The notes beneath the pieces were generated by a model. The model was not told the origin of the DNA, searched no databases, and saw nothing but the letters and a program-made list of their open reading frames with translations. Position numbers and translations under genes: made by a program. Below are positions 49,677-61,655 of a DNA stretch of 64,000 nt, in pieces. Source of the DNA: Tragulus kanchil. Taxonomy: Eukaryota; Chordata; Mammalia; Artiodactyla; Tragulidae. Positions within the stretch are counted from its first letter, which is position 1, and the number at the start of each line of letters is the position of its first letter. The stretch lies in NCBI GenBank assembly GCA_022376925.1, contig JAIOJX010000025.1, forward strand, positions 6,107,141-6,171,140, written 5' to 3'.

Positions 49677-50649
49677 GAATGAGGAAAGGATCAGGGGAAA
49701 CCTGAATGTTTTGAGTCCTCCTGGGGAAACGGCCCAGCTCTTCTAGGAATTTCTCCATCATCTATCAAACCACCCAGATTGAACATCAAAGACCAGAGAG
49801 GCCTTATCCCCTGAGTAAAACTTGGGGAAAGGGCAAATCTTGAAGAGAATTTCCGTAAAGACTCAAGGGACACAGCTGGAACTTTGTCTAGGTAGGAAGT
49901 TCCTTAGACAGACCTCCCCACTTTTATACTACTCAACTGCAGAGTGGTATCAAAGCAGAATCTGAAACTTTGTGCATTCTTGAGAAGGACAAAAAGGTGC
50001 CTAACTAGGATGCTTTGCTCTCAGGATTAACACATGAATCTGAGGACAAGACATAAGAAGAGGGACCTGGAAGCTTTAGTGATTCCCAGTAAAACTGTAA
50101 GTCAATGAAAAAGCCATAAGGATTACATTACACCAGAGCTAATGGCAGTTTAAGATGATGGATTATTGCATCTTGATGCTTTCATCCTAAAGTTGCCAAA
50201 AAAGCACAAGACATCCAGATAAATTTGAGTTTTAGATTAACAATACATTTTTATTGGTAAAGGTATCTCCCACGCAATATTTTGTTGTTTTTCTGATATT
50301 CAAACTTAACTAGACATCCTATACTTTTATTTACCACATAAATAAAAGGTAAAAAGAGTCCCTGCTCAGCCTTTGAATTTCAAAATAAACTCTTCAAACT
50401 TGATTTCTGCTTGATTTCTTTACAAAATCTGCTTCACAGACTATAGGTGCTGCTCTGGGGTGAAGTATACAGAGCAGAGAATTCCTGCATATGACTGCAC
50501 TGAAAATAGAAATTGCCTGAGCACATACTAAAGAGGCTGGGATTTCTTGCAGCCAACTGGATTAAATTATCTTCCAACGGATGCGATGGGGTTCCCAGAT
50601 TGAAAGGAAATTCAGTTTAAAAAATAAAGAAAATTACAATTTTGCCATG
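49677..50649. other. Intron, nothing recognised
   Basis: Unique sequence without exon support, lying between the two outermost TNIP3 exons. Confidence 0.5.
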
Positions 50650-50850
50650 TGAGTTCTGTGGTTTGAAACATTTTATCTGGATCAATTTGAACTTCATAAT
50701 AGCTCCATGAGGCCGTCATAAGATGTATCTTCGATGTTAAGAAGGATTAAATTGAAGTTCAGAGATGTGAAGTGAATTCCTCATGGTCGTTACATGACGA
50801 GTAGATGGCTGCATCCATACCGGAACTCAGCCCCCTGGCTTATTACTAGA
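50650..50850 (-). repeat. MIR SINE
   Basis: CATAATAGCTCCATGAGGCC through GAAGTTCAGAGATGTGAAG matches MIR in the minus orientation. Confidence 0.6.
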
Positions 50851-51580
50851 AAGAAACTTTTACCTATGTGAAGACAAATGAATAACACAGCTAAAAAAAA
50901 AAATCACTGCACAAAACATAAGTTACTTTGATGTGGGAGCCCAGGCCATTAAGAAATATAATTCAGAAGATCTTTGAGGGAGCTGAGCCTTCTTGAGGGT
51001 TACATATGACATAGCTGGACCTTCAAGATCATATCAAAACAAAATCTTACTAGTTTCCACCACCACTTGCTTACAAATTAACTTCTATTGCCAATGAACG
51101 ATAGTAAGAAAAGAGAAATTTAGCTTTAGGAAATCATAGTCCTGCATTTGAATTTTTAAAAGATGTTCTCTTTTCTGCTAGGACCTTAATCCAGCATCAC
51201 TCAACATCTTTGCAAATCTCTTTATTTTTCTCCTGTACTTAGCTTACATGTGTTGAATTCACCTTTATTCATGTACTCATTCTTAAATATTTACTGATTA
51301 TAGATTTTGAATTGGGTATGTGACAAGTATTAGATGAGCAAAACAGACATGTCTTTCGTGTATTTTCTTGTTTTTGAACATAAAATCTGAAGATTAGAGG
51401 GAGCACTCCATCAATGATGAAATCCTTTCTGCATCACTTCATAATCACCAAGTGATTAATCTGGAGACCTCAGGTGAAAGATGTTACTTTCTTCCTGAGA
51501 TGATACATTTCAATATATTGTAGAGTTAGATACTATTTTTAAATTGAAAAAAAGCCTATAGTTAACATGTAATAATTAAG
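50851..51580. other. Intron, nothing recognised
   Basis: AT-rich unique sequence ahead of the AT/GA microsatellite. Confidence 0.5.
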
Positions 51581-51586
51581 AAAAAA

Positions 51587-51589
<3 letters not shown>

Positions 51590-51636
<47 letters not shown>

Positions 51637-51655
51637 AGAGAGAGAGAGAGAGAGA
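51590..51655. repeat. AT then GA compound microsatellite
   Basis: (TA)n of about 44 bases, followed by GG and (AG)n of about 20 bases. Confidence 0.95.
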
Positions 51656-51694
51656 TGATATAGTGATATAGGAATAATGGGAACCTATGGTGAT

Positions 51695-51916
51695 GGGATT
51701 CCTTTGTGGCTCAGACAGTAAAGAATTTGCCTGCAATGCAGGAGACCTAGGTTCAATCTCGGGAATGGAAGATGAGCTGGAGAAGGGGATGTCTACTCAC
51801 TCCAGTATTCTTGCCTGGACAATTCCATGGACAGAGGAGCCTGGTGGGCTACAGGGTTGACTTACAGTTTTACCATGGGGTTGCAAAGAGTCAGACACAA
51901 TTGATACCTTTACTTC
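51695..51916 (+). mobile_element. Bov-A2 SINE
   Basis: Target duplication ATGGTGAT (51687-51694, 51917-51924). It has both Bov-A monomers, with a small internal insertion near 51860. Confidence 0.9.
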
Positions 51917-51959
51917 ATGGTGATAACTTGTGGAAACATAAGTGATCTAACAGTGTATC

Positions 51960-52390
51960 TGTTATACCTAAGTGACTCCATTTTGAAAAAGCCCTCCATT
52001 TTACACACCCAGGAATTCCTCGAAAAACCACCAGAGGCAAGACCACCCCACGCCTGATGCGAGGAACCAATCACTAGAAAGAAGGGAGGTGCCTAGAATT
52101 CCAGGACGTGACTTGGACACTACAACCAATCAGAATAAGACACATGAGCCTAAACTAGCAGCTAACCTATCATGTTTGCCCAAGACTGGAAATCCCCAAC
52201 TACCCCCACCCCTGCAGAAATTTGTAATAAAAGCCTGCGCCAAACTTTGCTCTGGGCTCCCAACCCGCAGCCGTTGCGTCAGTGTTAATGGGGGTCCCTG
52301 CTTGAGCTTGAATAAACGGTTCCTCTTGCTTTTGCATCGAGCCTGACTCCTGTGTTGCGTTCGGGGGGATTTTACGACTTGGGCACAACA
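51960..52390 (+). mobile_element. Solo LTR, gammaretrovirus-like (ERV1)
   Basis: About 431 bp, beginning TGTTATACC and ending GGGCACAACA. It has CCAAT boxes (CCAATCAC, CCAATCAG), an AATAAAAGCC TATA-like box, a GCTTGAATAAACGG polyadenylation signal and a CCTGACTCCTGTGTTGCG U5 end typical of gammaretroviral LTRs. No internal gene follows. I could not find a perfect target duplication, so the exact ends may be off by a few bases. Confidence 0.75.
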
Positions 52391-52896
52391 TTTATCAGGA
52401 CTGTTTTGTCTGAAAATGAGCCTGACTCAAAGAAAATCTTCCAATATGGCAGCCTAAAAAAAAAAAAAAGAGATATTTCGTACCTGATATTTAGTGATTT
52501 AAGGAACATTTTTTTAAAAAAGAAAGTCTTCCTCACTGGAGGGAAAAAAAAGGATAAAGGATTTTGCTTTTTGCCGCTTATTCCATTGGAAAAGATATTT
52601 ATATATACTTTGTGGGTCAAGTCTCACTCTCCTCACAGTACAAAGATGGTAAAAAGATTCTTGAGATGCATTTCATCTTGAAGGTAGACATTAGAATAAT
52701 ATGACCCTTTGACAGTGACAGCTGAAAATGCCCATTTTTCTGGTACTTTCTCCACAGCCATTAAAGAAATTGTTTCTAACCAAACGAGAAATGGGAAGAC
52801 TTTCTTGATAAAAAAAAGCATTTTTGAGGCAGTGGATTTCCAAACCCAGCTTAGGTTTGGAAGACCCTATGTGATCCCCATATTCTGTCACAAGGC

Positions 52897-52960
52897 TACT
52901 GGGTTGGCCCAAATGCTCATTTCCATAAGATCCAAAACGACCTTTTTGACCAACCCAATG
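52897..52960. mobile_element. Mariner-type MITE
   Basis: The inverted ends ACTGGGTTGGCC and GACCAACCCAAT enclose about 40 bases including TTTCCATAAGATCC. This matches the small mariner-derived elements of ruminant genomes. Confidence 0.75.
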
Positions 52961-53330
52961 AACAGATGTAGAACATAGAGAACACATAATCTGCTAAACA
53001 ACTCTTACAAATGTGTTTATTCATGGTATGTCCCAAGTCAAGAAATAGTGTCACAAATTTCTGAATCAAGAGACTAATGTTATTCTTTCTTTTGCAAAAT
53101 AAGAGACATCTAAAAATTTTTAAAATGTGATTGCTGAAGTCATTTAAGTCTAGGAGAAAACAACAATACCAAGATAAAGACAATACTTTAGCTCTGAAAG
53201 TCTGTTCATCAGAAACCTTGAGGCTCTGAATTCTTTTACTTCTCTTTGCAGGCTCCTGGATGCCTTATGTTCTTTTAATCAGTTAAAAATGATAAAAATT
53301 TATGAAAATTTCCACCCAGATGTCATTCTT

Positions 53331-53440
53331 TTTTTTTTTTTAACTTTTATTTTACTTTTAAATATTACAGAGTTTTGTTGTTTACAGATATGTATGTTCC
53401 CAGATTAGTCATATGTATATCCCTCCCTTCCCACCCCTCC
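53331..53440 (-). mobile_element. Very short L1 3' insertion
   Basis: Target duplication CCAGATGTCATTCTT (53316-53330, 53441-53455), perfect. The insert is only a poly-T start plus about 95 bases of L1 3' end. Confidence 0.85.
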
Positions 53441-53514
53441 CCAGATGTCATTCTTCAAGGCTTGGTGGCTTCCTCTACCAACACCCCCTAGAGCTGTCAC
53501 ACTGCTCCTTGGAC

Positions 53515-55677
53515 CATCAGAGTGGCCTGCACTGGAGCTTCCAGGATTACAATTTTCACTAAGGCAGAAGGAATCCTTTTGTGCCTATTGCTTACATCTT
53601 CCAAAGGACAACCTGCAACTTTCAGTTTTCTCTAAGTCCTTCTGTTGCAGAACTTGGGGAAAATCCTCCCAGTACTGAAAGAGAAACCCTTTGAGTAACA
53701 AAGTATCCTACTCAGAGGTGTCTCTCACTTAATCAACAAGAGGCTCCTGAGTTTATTGCCCAATTTCTCCTCTTCTATAGACATCTGTCCAGCAAATGAA
53801 TGCCTCTCAAATGGGAGGGAGAGTTTTGTCTTCCTTATTTTTTATAAGAGTTTTAATTCCTGTGCCTTAGAGTTTGATTTTAGCTTACAGGCTTCTGTCT
53901 CTGTTTTTCTTACGGAGCTTGGTGTTGTACCTTATTACAAAATAGAGTTCAAGGTGAACATACATAGCAAGATCTCCTTATCTGGATATACTCCTAATAT
54001 TCATGCATAATGGAAGCTTTTTAAATCTTTATAATGAATGGAAGGAGTCATCGTCATAGATTAGGTATGATGGGAAACACTGCTTGGCCTCTTTATCCAC
54101 CAATCTGTTTAGCTTTGAGATTTGATTATGCTTTTAGAACTATAAAGCTAAAAATTACTTGCTGAACTTTGAGGCAAGAGAAGGATACATAGCTCATTTA
54201 AATGACTTCACCCAGGTTGCCAACTCTGAGGTTCAGCACAAAGTGCAGAAGTTGAGTTGACACAGGCCTTCTCATTGCCTAAGAACATGCTGTTTCCTAA
54301 CCAGCTATTCAAACATTTTTCAGGGAATGGTAAACAGATTCTCACACAATAATGCAACTAAAAAAAAAAAAAAAAAGAAGGATCAAAACATTCCACAGTC
54401 ACCACAACTCAATAATGGGATTCACAGAGGAAATCAGTAATTGAATGAGAAAAATAAGACTTTGAGGCGGAAGCTAATCTCACTATCATCATCATCATAT
54501 GTGTTGTGTTTTATCCCTTTGGGCTTCCCAGGTGACTCAGTTGCAAAGAATCTGCCCGCAAATGCAGGAGATTTTTGGGTTTGATCTCCTTGGACCATCA
54601 GAGTGGCCTGCACTGGAGCTTCCAGGATTACAATTTTCACTAAGGCAGAAGGAATCCTTTTGTGCCTATTGCTTACATCTTCCAAAGGACAACCTGCAAC
54701 TTTCAGTTTTCTCTAAGTCCTTCTGTTGCAGAACTTGGGGAAAATCCTCCCAGTACTGAAAGAGAAACCCTTTGAGTAACAAAGTATCCTACTCAGAGGT
54801 GTCTCTCACTTAATCAACAAGAGGCTCCTGAGTTTATTGCCCAATTTCTCCTCTTCTATAGACATCTGTCCAGAAAATGAATGCCCCTCAAATGGGAGGG
54901 AGAGTTTTGTCTTCCTTATTTTTTATAAGAGTTTTAATTCCTGTGCCTTAGAGTTTGATTTTAGCTTACAGGCTTCTGTCTCTGTTTTTCTTACGGAGCT
55001 TGGTGTTGTACCTTATTACAAAATAGAGTTCAAGGTGAACATACATAGCAAGATCTCCTTATCTGGATATACTCCTAATATTCATGCATAATGGAAGCTT
55101 TTTAAATCTTTATAATGAATGGAAGGAGTCATCGTCATAGATTAGGTATGATGGGAAACACTGCTTGGCCTCTTTATCCACCAATCTGTTTAGCTTTGAG
55201 ATTTGATTATGCTTTTAGAACTATAAAGCTAAAAATTACTTGCTGAACTTTGAGGCAAGAGAAGGATACATAGCTCATTTAAATGACTTCACCCAGGTTG
55301 CCAACTCTGAGGTTCAGCACAAAGTGCAGAAGTTGAGTTGACACAGGCCTTCTCATTGCCTAAGAACATGCTGTTTCCTAACCAGCTATTCAAACATTTT
55401 TCAGGGAATGGTAAACAGATTCTCACACAATAATGCAACTAAAAAAAAAAAAAAAAAGAAGGATCAAAACATTCCACAGTCACCACAACTCAATAATGGG
55501 ATTCACAGAGGAAATCAGTAATTGAATGAGAAAAATAAGACTTTGAGGCGGAAGCTAATCTCACTATCATCATCATCATATGTGTTGTGTTTTATCCCTT
55601 TGGGCTTCCCAGGTGACTCAGTTGCAAAGAATCTGCCCGCAAATGCAGGAGATGTGGGTTTGATCTCTGGGTCAGAA
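53515..55677. repeat. Tandem duplication D17 (53515-54595 / 54596-55677)
   Basis: The offset is 1081. The junction falls inside a Bov-A2 that is complete only in the second unit. Differences are few. Confidence 0.94.
54521..54595 (+). mobile_element. Bov-A2 start, cut at D17 junction
   Basis: Head only (GGGCTTCCCAGGTGACTCAG). The complete element is at 55602-55797. Confidence 0.87.
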
Positions 55678-55797
55678 AGATGCCCTGGAGGAGGAAATTG
55701 CAACCCAGTCTGGTATTCTTGCCTGAAAAATCCCATGGACAGAGGAGCCTTAGAGGGCTACAGTCTGTGGGATCACAAAGAGCTGAACACAACTCAG
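55602..55797 (+). mobile_element. Bov-A2 SINE, complete D17 copy
   Basis: Head, AGGAGGAAATTGCAACCCAG, CATGGACAGAGGAGCC and GGGATCACAAAGAGCTGAAC are all present, so this unit shows the true order. Confidence 0.9.
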
Positions 55798-57163
55798 GTA
55801 TGCATGCAATTTAGCCCTTCACACGTACAAACTGCTTTCACATTTCACTCACTTTATTCTTATCACATGCCAGTTTGAAGATGGAGAAACAAGATTTCGA
55901 TAATCAAAACTTAATTTTGATAAGGAAGTAGCCTAACTTTTGAAAAAGGGAAATAAGGAAAGGGAAACTGATCTTTTTTGTTTTTCTCAATAAATGTGGT
56001 TACAGAAAACGTGTGTCAATTTACTGTAGTTTCCAAGAAGTTTTTCTCTCACAGTCTTAAAGTATCACAAGTTCATCTTGGAATACTTTAAAAGATTATA
56101 CTCTCTGAACCATTCAAAGCATTTTACAAAGACGTTTAGCCTTAAGAAAAAGGTCCAGAGGTAGAATTCATCTCCAATTACCAGGAAATTTCCACTCAAC
56201 GGGCACCAAGTTATTAAACATCAAGTTTTAGCGCTGTCTCTTCGTTAAAATAAGAAAAGCAAAATAGAATCTAAACACAGATAATGCTCTTAAACAAATT
56301 CACTTCTGGTAGATCTTAAAATTCTGGACATTTTTCTTTTCCATTCCAAGTTGCATCCTTGTTTCCAAGCATTACTGGAATGTATTTGTTTGTCCAAGAA
56401 ATACATCTCAAGCCTTGTACCATTTTCTTTTGTATTTGAAAATACACAATTACAGGATAATAAATTACTGTTCACATGTTAATTTTCTCACCATATTTAG
56501 ACTATGTCTTGGTTTAGTGTAACTCCCATTTAACACCCATTTTGGAACTGACTATTATTCCCACTTAGAAAATGGGAATTGCCCTTGTCCTTTGCCTACA
56601 AGACTTTCAATGCCTCCATTTACCAGCTTTCTACTTCAACTCTCTCAGAATATTAAAACCTGCTTTCATGCTTATGGAGTTCCTCAAGTTCATCAATAAT
56701 GTTTTTCTTTTTCCTCAAAGTAATGAGTCAGTCTACTCATTTTCTTTTATAGTAATTCTCCCTCTTATTCTTGACAAAGGTAGAACAAAAAGGGAACATG
56801 ATGTATGTCTCAGGGTTTTTCATTAAATCATATTCCTCTTACTTAGCTACACTCTTCCTGGTTCATACAGTCATAATGAAATTCATTTCTTTCTGGAAAG
56901 GGAGTCTTCGTTACTGTTCTTATGCTTGCTCCATCCATTGGGAAAATGAGAGATGCCCTGCACAGTTTCTCTGTCATTGACTCACCCTTGTCTCACCCCC
57001 AAAGAATTTTTCTTATACTTTTTTCAGTTCCATCAATATCTCAGTGAGAATGGAAACATTTTTGTTTTGATATGTAGAATTTCGTTCTGCAGAATGCTAT
57101 TGTAAATGGTAATTCAGCAGAGAGGCCAGATGGAAATTAAGCTGCATTTACTTAAGGAATAAA
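55798..57163. other. Intron, nothing recognised
   Basis: Unique sequence. The open frames at 56572-56980 lack splice-site or family support. Confidence 0.5.
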
Positions 57164-59234
57164 GTATTTGAAGATCCTTCAGATGACAATTGAGAATGAG
57201 ATGCCTGAAGTCTGGGAGATAAAGAGATACTTCCGGGAATTATTCCTGGAAGACCTTCCTATCAGAAAGACAGAGAGACAGGGAGAGAGAAAGTAAAGGC
57301 ACAGTAGCTTCATGTAACAGTGATGCTTAGAGCCAGAAAGGAGAAGTTGCTTTGACCACAGCATAATTCTTGATAACTAGCTTGAGCTTGGGCCTAGACA
57401 CCAACTGACTCTTATATGAGGAAGGAACAATTAAGAGCAGGATGTATAGGGCAACCCAGAGAGATCTATATTTAGGTCCAGAATCCATTCCTACTAGGAC
57501 CATGATAAATGCATTTAGCCTCACTGAACTCAGTTTCCCCATCTGCAGAAGGATGAAAACCGAAAAGCTCGTCACATACGCGTCTGCCAAACACTGGGTA
57601 TGTAAAGTGGGTATTGGAGACCTGCGTCACTCAAGTTGGGAAGGAAACTTCTTTCCATTGAAATGGATAAAACAATAGTGTTTAGCTGCATTTGGGCTCT
57701 GGAGAATATATCCAAATATTAGTCTTACTTGTCACAGTGAGTGGTACCACAGCAATGCCCTGGGAGTGGTATAGCTGACATCTTGAAGCAGTGACAATCA
57801 CTGGCAAGCAAAAGCTCTAGGATGAGAAACTCAGCTTAAAGGTATATATTCAATATTCCCCTATAGACTTTGAGATTACTTGTGGAGGCATTCTAGAGAT
57901 ATGGTGATTATAAATCTAGTTTTCTCATAGTTCATGAAACCAAATATGTTGCATAGCATGGGTACCTTCTAGGAAAATCTATGCTGGCACTTCTCTCTTG
58001 TCTCTCGATTGCCATTTCATATATTACCCTATTTAACCATTGGACTTCACCTTTATCCTCTCATTCTTTATAGATGTCTTTACCTTACATTTCACAAAGA
58101 AAATAAAAAACACCACGAAGTACCTGCTCTGCTTTGCCTGGATATGTACAGGAAGATGAGCAAATTTCATCAAGGACGTGGTAAATGAAATGGCAGAGTA
58201 AAGCTTCAAATGTATTTGAAGATCCTTCAGATGACAATTGAGAATGAGATGCCTGAAGTCTGGGAGATAAAGAGATACTTCCAGGAATTATTCCTGGAAG
58301 ACCTTCCTATCAGAAAGACAGAGAGACAGGGAGAGAGAAAGTAAAGGCACAGTAGCTTCATGTAACAGTGATGCTTAGAGCCAGAAAGGAGGAGTTGCTT
58401 TGACCACAGCATAATTCTTGATAACTAGCTTGAGCTTGGGCCTAGACACCAACTGACTCTTATATGAGGAAGGAACAATTAAGAGCAGGATGTATAGGGC
58501 AACCCAGAGAGATCTATATTTAGGTCCAGAATCCATTCCTACTAGGACCATGATAAATGCATTTAGCCTCACTGAACTCAGTTTCCCCATCTGCAGAAGG
58601 ATGAAAACCGAAAAGCTCGTCACATACGCGTCTGCCAAACACTGGGTATGTAAAGTGGGTATTGGAGACCTGCGTCACTCAAGTTGGGAAGGAAACTTCT
58701 TTCCATTGAAATGGATAAAACAATAGTGTTTAGCTGCATTTGGGCTCTGGAGAATATATCCAAATATTAGTCTTACTTGTCACAGTGAGTGGTACCACAG
58801 CAATGCCCTGGGAGTGGTATAGCTGACATCTTGAAGCAGTGACAATCACTGGCAAGCAAAAGCTCTAGGATGAGAAACTCAGCTTAAAGGTATATATTCA
58901 ATATTCCCCTATAGACTTTGAGATTACTTGTGGAGGCATTCTAGAGATATGGTGATTATAAATCTAGTTTTCTCATAGTTCATGAAACCAAATATGTTGC
59001 ATAGCATGGGTACCTTCTAGGAAAATCTATGCTGGCACTTCTCTCTTGTCTCTCGATTGCCATTTCATATATTCCCCTATTTAACCATTGGACTTCACCT
59101 TTATCCTCTCATTCTTTATAGATGTCTTTACCTTACATTTCACAAAGAAAATAAAAAACACCAGGAAGTACCTACTCTGCTTTGCCTGGATATGTACAGG
59201 AAGATGAGCAAATTTCATCAAGGACGTGGTAAGG
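57164..59234. repeat. Tandem duplication D18 (57164-58184 / 58212-59234)
   Basis: The offset is 1048. The filler at 58185-58211 is 27 bases and resembles a mutated form of the sequence following unit 2. Only a few substitutions separate the units. Confidence 0.94.
57510..57610 (+). repeat. MIR fragment (duplicate about 58558-58658)
   Basis: AGCCTCACTGAACTCAGTTT followed by CCCCATCTGCAGAAGGATGA is MIR core. It is duplicated by D18. Confidence 0.55.
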
Positions 59235-60797
59235 GAAACAGTAACTTAAAGAGAGACAGATTTCCAGTTAAGTCTTGAGGAGAGAGAAAACACATTACCA
59301 AGAGGGTGAAAAGAAGGCTGTAGAAGAAGTCTTCACCATATAAGGAGGATTCCGGAAAACAAATGGAGCAGAATGGGCAGGGACGTCAGTCATGAGCAAA
59401 TGAGTCTTAGAGGCTGATAAGCAGAAAACACGAGGATCAGGCTAGTGAAGGGGATTCACATTCTCATAATTAAATTTCCTTTTGGGATTAGACTAGATGA
59501 CCACTACAAAAACACCCCTTTTCACGAAAGAAGAAAGTCTTAAATGGGGAGTTAGAGGTATGTGTATGAGGGTAGGGGTGGGGATGAGAGGAGAAGAAAG
59601 GGAGTGGAAAAGCCTCCGTGGCACCTCATCATTAGCAGAGAGCCATTTCTTACTTTGGAAAGAAATGCTTCTTTTTCGGGGCAAAGTGGGAAGAACACAC
59701 ACAATACTATTTTGTTCATTAAATGAATGAAAGAGGTACAGGAGTATCCAGAACACATTAAGTGAAAAAAGGTGAGTTTAACAGTGTGTGTGTGTGTGTG
59801 TGTGTCAGAGAGAGAGACAGAAAGAGAAACACAAGACAGACCTCAGGTGCTAAGTGAGTTTCTCTAGGAGCAGTGGGCATGGATGGGATTTCAGAGGTGG
59901 GTTCATACTTGGTGAGGCCTGAGGCTTATACAGTTCCAGGGCCTCCTTTAAGAGAAAAAGACATACATTTTTGAATGCAAATTCATTATGAAAGTAAATA
60001 TTTGTTTAGGGGAATCCAATTTTCATTAGCTCCACAATAAATCTGTCTCTACACAATTTCTACAGTTGTATCTATGCTTACTGTAGCTATTCCACAATGA
60101 GCATAAATCATTTTAGAACTAAGAAAGAAAAGCAGAAGTTATATAAGTGTTTTTAATGTTGGCTATGCTTTCTAATTTCTTTACATTAGACTTATTTTGA
60201 AATGATCATTAGGACAGTTTCTAATCAGAAGGGCTGCAGAGCTTAAGAGTTTATGTTATCATTTATGATATATTTCTAAAAAGTCCTCCATAAAATTCCT
60301 AGCTTGAGCTTACCCTTGAATTCCATTTTTTAAACAAAGCACCATAAATCATTATCTTGAAACAAGAGGAAATTCAAAGTTAAACAACTTCTCTATTTAG
60401 GAAAATCTTGTTTTTCTTTTTTTTTTTCATTAACATATGGACATGTATTGTGCAGATTTTAGTAACACAGTGTAAGTGGGTTTATATAAATTAACTCCTC
60501 CCAGTTAAAGAGTTGTCGCTGCATTAAGTATTATTTCTCATGGCTTGAGCTCCACCTCCCTTTCCTGTAGTGTCAGTTCTCTGATATCACACTTTAAACT
60601 GGAAGGAGCTTCTGCGGAGGGTTTCTTTAGTAACAGGAAGTGACTGTGTAAGAGAAATTCGTACTGGTTCACTTTGTCCTCTCAGCCGTCAAGGAAGTGC
60701 ATTACTGGAAATGATCTGGGGACTCTCCCTGTGCATTCTTCTCTGGTGACCACGATGCTGAAGGGTGTATTGAGAAAAAGTAGAAGGTTTTTCTTAC
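59235..60797. other. Intron, nothing but a TG microsatellite
   Basis: A (TG)n run at about 59784-59803 and a poly-T near 60418. The rest is unique sequence between D18 and the candidate upstream exon. Confidence 0.5.
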
Positions 60798-60918
60798 CTT
60801 CACAGAATGTGAACTTCTGTGACTTGGCGTAGCCCCCGGGGTGGCACCTCTGGGATCAGGAGAAGCATTCCTCTCAATCAGATCACAGATTTTATTATCC
60901 AGCTCCACGCTTTCACAC
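60798..60918 (-). CDS. TNIP3: Candidate upstream TNIP3 exon (N-terminal extension)
   Basis: On the minus strand an acceptor (TGGACAG) precedes 121 bases that stay open and end in a strong donor (AAG|GTAAGA). The frame reads CESVELDNKICDLIERN, then a Pro/Gly/Ser-rich stretch ending HRSSHSVK. One leading base completes a codon from an upstream exon. The end is phase 0, which fits the phase-0 start of the exon at 39016-39102, so the two could join in a longer isoform. It contains no Met, so another exon with the start codon would be needed. I do not recognise the peptide from memory of the short human isoform. It could instead be a chance open stretch with good splice sites, though the donor is close to consensus. 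Confidence 0.5.
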
Positions 60919-61369
60919 CTGTCCAGGGGGACATGGGAAAGCCATATTTCACAAAAGTAATTAAAAATTATTACGTGTGTGAATGGCATGGAGGTGTTGT
61001 TTGTGTATGACACCCTCCTAGAATATTATGAATATTCTGAATATAACTATTCTGAATATTATGCTCCTGAGGCAGCTTTCTGACCTGTTCTGAACCAGAG
61101 TTGTCTGCCAAGAGGTCACAATACTTCCTGGTGTTACATTCCTTTGTGGCAAGCATGTTACAGAGCCCAAACTCCAGAGGGGATCATTTTGGTACAAGCC
61201 CTCTGTTACCTCCAAGTCTCCAAATGACCCAGCTCCTGTGCTATGTTTCTGAGCTCGTCATTCCCTGCGTCCTGCCTTTTTCTTCCAGGCACTGTGGCCC
61301 CATCAAAGAACCACCAAGAGGGCAACAAGTGTGCACTTGCCTCCACAGGTCTTGCTTCACCCACGCCCT

Positions 61370-61655
61370 TCATGATCAATCTCAAACTTTGCTTTATCAC
61401 GAAAGCCTCTGCTGACCAACTTCTCTAAAAATGACTTTCTCATACCCCTCACCACTGGTTCTTAATTCAGTCTAATTTTCTCCTTAGAGTTTTACATTTA
61501 TTTTGATTTCTTATTTGTTTACTGTTCTTCTCCTCAGCCCCCGTACAGGCCTCATATATATCCCATGAAAGAGGAATGTTTATCTGCTTTTGTTTGCTGC
61601 CTGTTTCTTGGCACATAGTATGCCCTCCCTCAATAAATTTCATTATCAAATAAAT
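61370..61655 (+). repeat. L2 LINE 3' end
   Basis: An L2-like order from GAAAGCCTCTGCTGACCAAC to GGCACATAGTATGCCC and CTCAATAAATTTCATTA. Confidence 0.65.

Larger units (their letters stand above)
13259..60918 (-). other. TNIP3: TNIP3 (ABIN-3) gene span, partial
   Basis: Eight distinct minus-strand exons joined in order give one continuous frame matching TNFAIP3-interacting protein 3. All the joins between them are phase 0, each with an AG acceptor and GT donor. The family binds the ubiquitin-editing protein A20 and polyubiquitin in the cytosol and damps NF-kB signalling downstream of TNF, IL-1 and Toll-like receptors. The span holds the central coiled coil and the UBAN motif. The C-terminal exons are not visible below 13259 and probably lie off the left edge. 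The first coding exon may lie above 60918. The true span is shorter than drawn because it contains many probable false tandem duplications. The identification rests on remembered family sequence, not on a search. Confidence 0.9.

Noticed and set aside
51590..51655. AT-rich run as a possible replication origin or regulatory site
   Set aside because: It is an ordinary (TA)n(GA)n microsatellite.
1531..59234. The ~1.1-kb repeated units as a novel regular repeat system or amplification element
   Set aside because: The units share no sequence with one another; only length is similar. There are no terminal repeats or common boundary motifs. Chained overlaps fit an assembly fault better than a biological mechanism.
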